Of a DNA stretch of 64,000 nt, positions 24,973 to 34,000 are shown one piece after another. How positions within the stretch are numbered: the first letter of the stretch is position 1; each line of letters starts with the position of its first letter. The translations under genes were made by a program, and so were the position numbers. The notes under the pieces are model-generated. The model was not told the DNA's origin, ran no database searches, and worked only from the letters and a program-made list of their open reading frames with translations. Location of the stretch: NCBI GenBank assembly GCA_020847975.1, contig JADLBD010000042.1, forward strand, positions 124,001 through 188,000. The letters run 5' to 3'. The stretch comes from Bryobacterales bacterium (lineage in GTDB: Bacteria > Acidobacteriota > Terriglobia > Bryobacterales > Bryobacteraceae).

Positions 24973-25596
24973 CGTCGGTGAACCGGGTCCGTTGCGATCG
25001 GCGTGGTGGTGCGCAGCAGTCCCGGCGAAGTCGCGAAAGGCCAGGGAGCTATTGGCGCACAGTAACGAAGCACGCAAGGGAGGTGTGTTGACAGGGAGGG
25101 AGCAGCGCGATGGGCGAAAAGCGGGCGACTACAGCCTCCACAGCTTCGGCCGCGCCCAAGAAGTGAAGCTCAGGGTGCCGTCGGCGGCTCCGCTTCCGAT
25201 GGGTGGGCGATCGGAACCGAGTAATCCAACTAACCAATTGACAATAGAGGGAGAGAGAAGGTTGGAAACGAGTATTCCTGGGGCCGGTGTTTGCGTATTC
25301 CGAAAATTCCTGCGTATGTTTATACCTTGATCGCCCTCCCAATCCACCAGACAGCGGGACGGCCGTAAGGCGCAATGAACTCGGAGGGTCGCCGGTCAAG
25401 AGCGCGTTGTCTGGAATCAGGTTTGCTCGCTTCGGTCCGAAGGACTTGTCTGAGATCAGTCGCGTGCGCGCGACCGTTGAGACGTCGGCGTCGTGTGCTG
25501 CCGGAGTGGACCGACACTGGTTGGAAGCTGGAACAAAGGCTCCACATTCTGGACCGCACCGGGTGCGTCAGTAGTCCGCGAGAATCGCTTCAAGCA
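24973..25596. other. intergenic region with a dispersed promoter/leader-like element
   Basis: About 620 bp without a convincing gene. ORFs in the track here (24932-25330, 25287-25574, 25375-26001 and minus-strand ones) disagree in frame, have no recognisable domain, and partly lie antisense to the regulator gene. The stretch at ~25297-25380 resembles the element found upstream of the integrase operon and at 60.7 kb. An imperfect hairpin CCGAC-TAAC-GTCGG spans the stop of the preceding gene but has no T-tract. Confidence 0.4.
25297..25380 (+). repeat. copy R3 of dispersed promoter/leader-like element
   Basis: Contains TTCCTGCGTATGTTTATA followed 20 bp later by CACCAGACAGCGGGA, the latter identical over 15 bp to the copy at 38650. 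Similarity continues past this block (CCG-nn-AGGCG). It lies in a gene-free region with no obvious downstream gene and may be a remnant. Confidence 0.5.
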
Positions 25597-27768
25597 CTAT
25601 CGGACAACGTAGTCGAAGGCAAAGATTTGATCCGTGCTGACATCGTGGACGGCGAGAACCGAGCCGTCCGGATGCAATCCAATCCATCGGCCAAACGAGG
25701 AATTGGGCGGGCGCACCTCCGTCAAATCGGCAAGTTTCGTGACGAGCCCTGTGCTGATCTCGGCGCTGTAGACCGACGGATATGGCGTACTCGGGTCGAG
25801 GAAAACCACCGCGCGGCTGTCTTGAGTCCAGGTTGGAAAGCCGGCGCGGGACCGTGTGACCTCGCGCCAGGAATTCTTTCGCGTGTCAAACACGTGCAGA
25901 TTAAAAGTCTCCGAGTGGATCGCGGCAATGTACTGACCGTCCGGAGACCAAGCGGGAGAGAACAGTCGAAGAGAGCCGGGAATCGCTGTTACCTGCTTTG
26001 AACGCAAATCGGCCACATGTAGCAGAATCTTCTCCGGGTCTTCTACGGAGAAGATCCTTCCGAACACGATCCGCGTGCCATCCGGTGACCAATCTGGCGT
26101 CGCCTCTTTGGAGCCACCTGGGACCAACTCTTCAATCCCTCCATCTTCAGCCGAGACCAAGTGGATCTTCCACGATTCGCCTGGCCGTCTGAGCATGACG
26201 GCGATCCGACTGCCGTCCGGCGACCAGCGGGGCTGCGCCGCCTGTAAAGGCGGTGCGAGTAACCTCTTCCGCTCGGTTCCATCCGACTTGCATCGCCACA
26301 ATCCCATGCCTGGCATCGCCGTGTAGGCGATTTGGCTGTGGTCGCGGGAGAACGAGACCGTTTCTGCTGAGAGCCCAGACAGAAAACGATGGTATCTCCC
26401 GCCCGCTGGCGTATAGCTGAGCACCTCGAACTTCGTCAACTGCCCCCTCAGGTATAATTGGCGCCCAACCGGGGTGAATGCGGGCCCGCGCCAGCTCATC
26501 GGCCCGCGAGTAAGCAGTACCGGGTTGTTGCCGCGGGCCGATGCCGGCTCCGCTATGCCCCACACGCTGTAAACCCCGTCGAATAAGGACTGGAACACGA
26601 AATAGCGACCGTCTGGCGTCCAACTCCCGGCCGAAATGTTCACGAGGTCCGGTCCTGCAATAGCAAGCCTCCAGAGCCTTCCACTCCGGACGTCCAACTC
26701 CCAAATCGAGTTCGCGAGCGTCTTGGAGTCCATCACGGTCAGCCTCAGCCTCCGACCGTCACGCGACCATCGTGGCCACCACCCATAGCCCGGCAGATCA
26801 ATCGTCCGATCCACGGTTAGACGGTTGCTCGAAATAAGGTACACCTGAAATCCCCGCGCAGCGGCAATCTGCGTGCCGTCAGGGGACCAGTTGCCGTCGA
26901 ATGCCGTTAAATCTCCTACCTTCCTCGGCATCGCCGGTCCTCCAACCGGCACAATCCACAGCGGTCCGTACTCGTCAAACGCGCCCGTTACATCCCGAAC
27001 CAGCAAGAACTTTCGATCCGGTGAAATGTCGCATGCGTAAGGGTTCGCAAACGGGACTGAGATCTCCTTCGTTTCTCCGCCATCCACCGGAACCTGGGAC
27101 AAGCGGTAGCGGCCGCCCTCGATTTCGGTGAAGAAAAGATGTTGCCCATCCGTGAGCACTGGCGACACTTTTGATCTGACCGAGTGGGTGATTTGGCTTG
27201 AGGGGCTGGCGAATTCGAGCCTCTTTGCCGGATCTCGAACCGCCCAAATGCCCAATCCTCCCGCTGCTAGCAGCGCCGGTGTGCCAATCACCAGCACTGC
27301 GCGCGTTAGACGGCGACGGCTCCAAGACGTGTCCTCTCGGACGAGCTGGGTGCCCGGCGACGGAGTTTGCTGCCCGTCAACGGCCGACGCCGCCGGAACA
27401 GGCAAATTGACTCGAGTCGACTGGTCTACGCTTTCTGTCACGTCCCCAATGAACCGGTAGCCCTCTCCATACACCGTTCTGATCCACATGGTTCCCGCGT
27501 CGTGTCTATTCAAGGCCGCGCGCAGTTCGGTCAGAACTCGGTCTATGGCGTTGTCGGAAACGTGGGTCCGCTTCCAAACCCGTTGTATCAGGTCCTCCCT
27601 GGTAACGATTCGATCCCGGTTCTCCAACAAGCAGACCAGAGTGTCAAACGGTTTTCCCGTCAAAGCGACCAGGTCTGTCTGCCACCTCAACTCCCGTCGG
27701 CGAACGCTCAGCTCGAACGCACCGAACGAGAAGCGGTGTTCGCAGTCGGATTGGGCGCTAACATTCAT
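25597..27768 (-). CDS. winged-helix (PhoB-type) protein with TolB-like propeller
   Basis: 723 aa. Residues ~10-108 form an OmpR/PhoB-type winged-helix DNA-binding domain (LTGKPFDTLVCLLENRDRIVTREDLIQ, VYGEGYRFIGDV). One membrane span lies near 150-175 (AVLVIGTPALLAAGGLGIWAV), followed by a TolB/PD40 beta-propeller with at least six W-[ST]-x-D-G blades (WSPDGTQIAAARG, RWSPDGSRIAVML, DWSPDGTRIVFGR). The layout is that of CadC-like one-component membrane regulators and is abundant in Acidobacteria. It is transcribed away from the large YD-repeat gene, and the shared upstream region makes that gene a plausible target. No ligand can be predicted. Confidence 0.85.
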   Translation of the reverse strand: MNVSAQSDCEHRFSFGAFELSVRRRELRWQTDLVALTGKPFDTLVCLLENRDRIVTREDLIQRVWKRTHVSDNAIDRVLTELRAALNRHDAGTMWIRTVYGEGYRFIGDVTESVDQSTRVNLPVPAASAVDGQQTPSPGTQLVREDTSWSRRRLTRAVLVIGTPALLAAGGLGIWAVRDPAKRLEFASPSSQITHSVRSKVSPVLTDGQHLFFTEIEGGRYRLSQVPVDGGETKEISVPFANPYACDISPDRKFLLVRDVTGAFDEYGPLWIVPVGGPAMPRKVGDLTAFDGNWSPDGTQIAAARGFQVYLISSNRLTVDRTIDLPGYGWWPRWSRDGRRLRLTVMDSKTLANSIWELDVRSGRLWRLAIAGPDLVNISAGSWTPDGRYFVFQSLFDGVYSVWGIAEPASARGNNPVLLTRGPMSWRGPAFTPVGRQLYLRGQLTKFEVLSYTPAGGRYHRFLSGLSAETVSFSRDHSQIAYTAMPGMGLWRCKSDGTERKRLLAPPLQAAQPRWSPDGSRIAVMLRRPGESWKIHLVSAEDGGIEELVPGGSKEATPDWSPDGTRIVFGRIFSVEDPEKILLHVADLRSKQVTAIPGSLRLFSPAWSPDGQYIAAIHSETFNLHVFDTRKNSWREVTRSRAGFPTWTQDSRAVVFLDPSTPYPSVYSAEISTGLVTKLADLTEVRPPNSSFGRWIGLHPDGSVLAVHDVSTDQIFAFDYVVR

Positions 27769-27851
27769 GCAATCAATCTGATTCCGCGATCCTCAGGATC
27801 GCCTCAGAATCACATCAGGATTTCTCAGCTAATTTGATCGATGGCGAATAG

Positions 27852-27857
27852 TATACT
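27852..27857 (+). promoter_or_regulatory. candidate −10 box between regulator and YD-repeat gene
   Basis: TATACT inside AGTATACTTTATT is the most AT-rich, −10-like stretch in the 315-bp divergent region. GTATAC is palindromic, so it could serve either strand. No well-placed −35 was found. Confidence 0.25.
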
Positions 27858-28083
27858 TTATTCCCGTCATGGGTGACTGGCGTACCCGATCCGCACGGAG
27901 CGAATCGCGGTACCCGCTTGAATTGCATCTGGTCTGGTAAGGAGCTTAGTCCGAAGTATGCGCGAGGTTGGTCCTCCCGTTGGACTCGCCGCCATAGCGC
28001 GGTTTGAACATGCCCGGACTGTCGGCGTTGGCAGTCGGTTGCTCGACGAAAACAAAGGCTACCTACTGCGACAGGTGAGGAGC

Positions 28084-31000
28084 ATGATGCCGCTTGCCCT
28101 ACTGATCCTGTTCACCTTCGCGATTCAGGCACAGACGTTCAGCACGAATCCCAGTTCCGGACAGCAACTAACGACGGTATTCAGTTACAGCGGGAGTGGC
28201 CTCACACCAAACGGACAGATCCAACAGTGGTTTCAAGCACCTAATGGGAGTCTGCAAAGCTTTCTGGTCAATGCGAATAGTAGCGGCCAACTCAGTTGGA
28301 CCTACGTCTACAAATGTACCGACGCGATAGGCACTTGGCAGAACTGGATCGTGGATGTATCCAAGAATTGGACTAGTCCTCACCTGCCGAACACGGTGAC
28401 CGCGCACCCGAATTGCACGACACCAGCATTCACCGGAAGCCCGACCAGCGGCCAGCAATTGACCACGACTTTCACCTACAGCGGAACCGGGCTAACTCCG
28501 AACGGAACCATCCAGCAGAAGTTCCAGGCGCCGAACGGGGGTGTGCAAACGTTCACGGCCACAGCCGACGTGAACGGCAATCTGAATTGGACTTATGTGT
28601 ATAAGTGCACGGACGCTGTGGGAACGTGGCAGAACTGGATTGTAGATCTTGGGAGGAACTGGACCAGCCCACAGGTGCCGAACACCGTGACAGCGCATCC
28701 GAGTTGTTCCACGCCGACCATCAGTTCCATTACCCCAACGACGCCAGTAGCCAGTGCCGACGATCAAACGGTTACTGTGTCCGGAACCGGGTTCCAATCC
28801 GGCTTGACCGTCACCGCTTATCTTCCCGGCGGTGGAACGGGGCTGCTACAGGGCAGCCAGATTCAGAATGTCACGTCCAACAGCTTCCAGCTAATAATCA
28901 AACTCGGGAATCCCGGTAGTTGGGGCATTCAAGTAAACCAGAGCAGCCAAACTTCCAACCGATGGAACTTTACTGTCGCCTCATCCCCCCACATCAATAA
29001 CATCACGCCAACGAGTGTTTCGCCGAGCACCTTCAACCTAACCATTAATGGGACGGGATTCGACTTGGGAGCGATTGATCGAATCTATTTTGGCAGCAAT
29101 CTGGTTGGCAGTGGCGCGATCCAAAGTCGGACAGGCACCCAGATCGTGGTGCAGGAAAATCTGTCGACGGCGACGCCAGGCACCTACACGGTCAAAGTGA
29201 GGAACTCGGACGGCACAGAATCCAACGGTGTAAGCCTCACCATCACATCGGCCGGACCGTCAATTTCAGGGATCTCTCCGGGAACCCCAACGGCCAGCGC
29301 AGATGACCAGACCGTAACCGTTTCTGGGAGTGGATTCCAGTCCGGGCTGACGGTGACGGCGTTCCTCCCTGGGGGTGGAACAAGCCTGCTACAGGGCAGT
29401 GGGCAAATTCAGAACGTCACCGCGACCAGTTTTCAGATGGTCATCAAACTGGGCGGTCCTGGCAGTTGGGGCATTCAAGTAAACCAGAGTGGCCAAACTT
29501 CCAACCGATGGAACTTTACCGTCGCCTCATCCCCTCACATCAACAACATCACGCCAACGAGCGTTTCGCCGAGCACGTTCAACCTAACCATTAATGGGAC
29601 CGGATTCGACCTCGGGTCGATTGATCGAGTCTATTTCGGCAGCAATCTGGTTGGCAGTGGCGCGATCCAAAGTCGGACGGGCACCCAAATCGTCGTGCAG
29701 GAGAATCTGTCGACGGCTACTCCGGGAACGTACACGGTCAAAGTGCGCAACTCGGACGGCACAGAATCCAACGGTGTAAGCCTTACCGTCACATCGCCTG
29801 GCCCCTCAATTTCAGGGATTTCTCCGGGAACGCCCAACGCCAGTGCAGACGACCAGACGGTGACTGTTTCCGGGGGTGGCTTCCAATCGGGGCTGACCGT
29901 GACCGCGTTCCTCCCTGGGGGCGGGACGAGCCTGCTACAGGGCAGCGGCCAGATTCAGAACGTCACCCCTAACAGCTTTCAGATGGTAATCAAACTGGGC
30001 GGCCCTGGCAGTTGGGGCATTCAAGTTAACCAGAGCGGCCAGACGTCCAATCGGTGGAATTTCACCGTCGCTTCGTCACCGAACATTAGCAACATCACAC
30101 CGACCAGTGCCTCCCCGAGCACGTTCAACCTAACCATCAACGGGACGGGATTCGACGTTGGGGCGATTGATCGAATCTACTTTGGCAACAATCTGGTTGG
30201 CAGTGGCACGATCCAGAGTCGGACGGGCACTCAGATCGTTGTGCAGGAGAATCTGTCGACGGCTACTCCCGGAACGTACACGGTCAAAGTGCGCAACTCG
30301 GACGGCACAGAATCCAACGGTGTAAGCCTCACGGTCGCATCTCCCGGACCCTCAATCTCCGGGATTTCTCCGGGGACGCCGATGGCGAGTGCAGATGACC
30401 AGACAGTAACTGTTTCGGGTAGTGGATTCCAATCCGGACTGACCGTGACAGCATTCCTCCCCGGCGGCGGAACGAGCTTGCTGCAGGGCAGTGGGCAAAT
30501 TCAGAACGTCACGGCGAGCAGTTTTCAGACGGTGATCAAGCTGGGCGGCCCAGGCAGTTGGGGCATTCAGGTGAACCAGAGTGGGCAAACGTCCAACCGG
30601 TGGAACTTCACCGTTGCGTCGTCACCGAACATTAGCAACGCCACACCGACCAGTGTTTCCCCGAGCACGTTCAATCTCACGATCAACGGAACGGGATTCG
30701 ACCTTGGAGCGATTGATCGAGTCTACTTTGGCAACAATCTGGTTGGAAGTGGAGCGATTCAGAGTCGGACGGGCACCCAGATCGTGGTGCAGGAGAACCT
30801 GTCGACCGCAACGCCAGGTACGTATACGGTCAAGGTGCGGAACTCGGACGGCACAGAATCTAACGGCGTAAGCCTTACCGTTACATCGACACCTTCACTC
30901 AACATCGAGGTTTCGCCTTCGTCCGCTCAGACCTACAATCTCGGCGATACCCTGACATTCACCATCACGGTGCGGGATTCGAATAGCAACCCGGTAGCCG

Positions 31001-34000
31001 GCGCGAATGTCGCGATCCAGGATGGCTTGCAAGGTGGTGCGTTGCAGAATTTCGCCACGAACGGAAGCGGCATGGTTGCATATAGCTACGTCATTCCTAC
31101 GAACCTCGCTTCTCCAGGCACGTACACCCTTACTTTCGGGCCAGCAACCAAGTCTGGGTACACGCAGAGTGGCACTGTCACGCGTCAAGTGACCGTCAAC
31201 TCTAATTCGAATCAGCTTAGCCTGGATGTTCAGCCTTCAACAACGCAGACGGCAACGCCCGGAAGCATTGTCACGTACTCGATCACTGTCCGAGATAGCA
31301 GCAACAATGGAATCAGCGGCGCGACTGTTCCAGTGACCAATCCATTAGCTGGAAATGCAACGCTGACCACCGTCTCAGGCGGAACGGCGAGTTACAGCTT
31401 CACAGTGCCATCGGGCACAAGCTCGGGTCAACATACAATCTCCTTCGGGACCGCTCACAAAACTGGCTACGTAGACAGCGCCATCGTTCAGCGGACGGTT
31501 GCGGTAAACGGACCGCAGCCATTCCTCACGCTGGATGTGACACCGGCAGCGATTCAGTCCGTGAACGCCGGACAGACGGTCAACTATTCACTGAGCGTCA
31601 GGGATGGCAATGGTGCAGGTGTCGGCTCTGCGACCGTGACAGTAACGAATCCGTTCACTGGCACCAACAGCACGGTCATGTCTGATGGGAGCGGAAACGC
31701 TAACTACAGCCTGTCCGTGCCGTCGAATCAGGGGTCAGGAACGTTCACAGTCTTCTTCTCCGGGGCTAGCAAGAGCGGCTACACCAGCAGCAACGGCATG
31801 TCTCGACAGGTGACTGTGCTCCCTGGCAGTGGCGGTACGCACTCCGGAACCTTGACGTCCAATCCGACGACGTGCCAGGTGCAAACGGTCGGCGGCCGCT
31901 GCACCATTACGCTGACATGGACCACTCAAAACGTCTCCGCAGCTCAAATCTGGGTGCTGCCGGCAGTCGGCCCGGATACCCCGGTGGCGACAGGCCTGCA
32001 GGGGTCACAGAGCATTCCGTGGATTGAAGCATCGCCGCAAACGTACACCTTCCGCCTCTGGGATTACTCCTCCGGCAGCCGGGGGGCCAAGTTGGCCGAG
32101 GTCTTGGTGATCGCAAGCCCGCCTTCGGGTACTCAAACCACACCCAGCGTCCGCGTCGACCCAGCGACCGGTCCCAAAGGGACAACCTTCTCCATTCTCG
32201 GAAGCAATCTGGCCTCGGGTGCGGCCACGCTTTTCGTCAAACTTCCAAGTGGCACAACCACGACTGCCGCGCAACTGACCATCCCCGGTTCGGGATCGTT
32301 CACTTTCAATTACGCGAGTTCACAATCGTCGGCGGTTGGGGTTTACGAAGCGTGGACCGTCGACAGCGCCAGCAAGCGTTCCACGTCCGGATACTTCACA
32401 ATCAACACGCCGACGACAAGCTCCGTCAACGGGCCGTGCGGCGGCAACTCGGGGTGCAGCGGAGATCCGATCAACACGGCTACCGGGAACTACGGCTACC
32501 AGCACGCCGATCTGACTATCGCAGGGCGCGGGATACCTTTCGTCTTCGGGCGGTCCTACAACTCCCTTGACACAACACCAGGCCCAATGGGCAATGGATG
32601 GACGCACTCCTTCCAGGGCTCACTCGTAAAAAACAGCGACAGCTCCGTCACAATCCGGCTGCCCGACGGAAGAGTGATCATCTTCGACTCAGTTGGCGGC
32701 GCATACCGGCCGCGATTCAGCAATGTCTACAGCACTCTCACGGCATATTCCAGTGACTCGTTTCTTCTAACAAACAAGGCGGCAATCTCGTACCAGTTCT
32801 TCATGGGGAAGCTCAGTGCCATTGATGATCGGAACGGCCACCTTATCAATCTCTCTTATGACAGCAACAATCGCTTGACCACTATCGTGGATACGGTGGG
32901 ACGTGCTATCTCGCTCGCCTACGACGCTGCAGGCCACCTCACATCGGTGACGGACCCCCTAGGTCGCACTCTTCGATATGAATATGATTCCGCAGGCAAT
33001 CAGACCGCCTTCACCGACGCCCGTGGTGGCCGCTTCCGGTATTCGTATGACAGCTCAAACCGAATGCTCACGGCCATCGATCCGGAAAACAACACATTCC
33101 TCACGAATGAGTACGATGGATCCGGCCGCGTCACAGCCCAGTCTGACGGCGCGGCCAACCGCTGGACTTATAGCTACAACGACACCAATTTCACCACGAC
33201 CATTACTGACCCCAACGCGAAGATCACGACGCACCAGCACAATTCCAACTTTGAACTGCTCTCGGTGACCGACACCTTTGGCAAGAGCGAAACATACCAG
33301 TACAGCAATGGCAACCGGACCTCCCTCACCAATCGAAACAACAACACGACCCGCTACAGCTACGACGGTTCCGGCAACGTTATCTCGGTCGTGGATCCCC
33401 AATCGAAGGTCCAGACAGCTTCCTACAACGCCATGAATGATCCGGTCACGCGAACTGATGTCTTAGGCAATACCTCGGTTTTTTCCTACGACACGATGGG
33501 CAATCTCACCACCGCTCGGGATGCGGCTGGCAACAGCGCCACCTACACTTACGACTCCCTCGCGCAACCGGTCACGAAAACTGATGCGGAGGGGCGAATC
33601 ACCCGCTACAGGTACGATTCCAGCGGAAACATGATCGAGGAAACCGATCCGCTCGGCAACAAGACGACCCACACATATGACGGCGTTGGCCGTAGGATTT
33701 CCACAACCGATGCCAACCAGTTCGCCACCACTTTCGCTTATGATTCCAACGACAATCTCACATCTGTAACTGATCCGCTGGGCAACAAGATCCAGTACGC
33801 CTATGACGGGAACAATAACCGGATTCGTGTGACGGATCAACGAGGCAAGATTACGACGACCACTTATAATGCCAACTACCAGGTGGCGTCGGTCACTGAT
33901 GCGCTTGGCAACCGGACTACCAACACCTACGATCGGCTTCGCAATTTGGCCAGCACAACCGATGCTCTGGGGAAGGTGACCCGCTACGCGTACGATTCGG

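Noticed and set aside
24932-25330. 132-aa ORF downstream of the WXG operon
   Set aside because: Overlaps the end of the real gene in another frame, with low-quality composition and no motif.
28711-30890. Regular long repeats considered as a CRISPR-like or satellite array
   Set aside because: Unit length is ~546 bp, open in frame, and encodes TIG domains; there are no short repeats with unique spacers.
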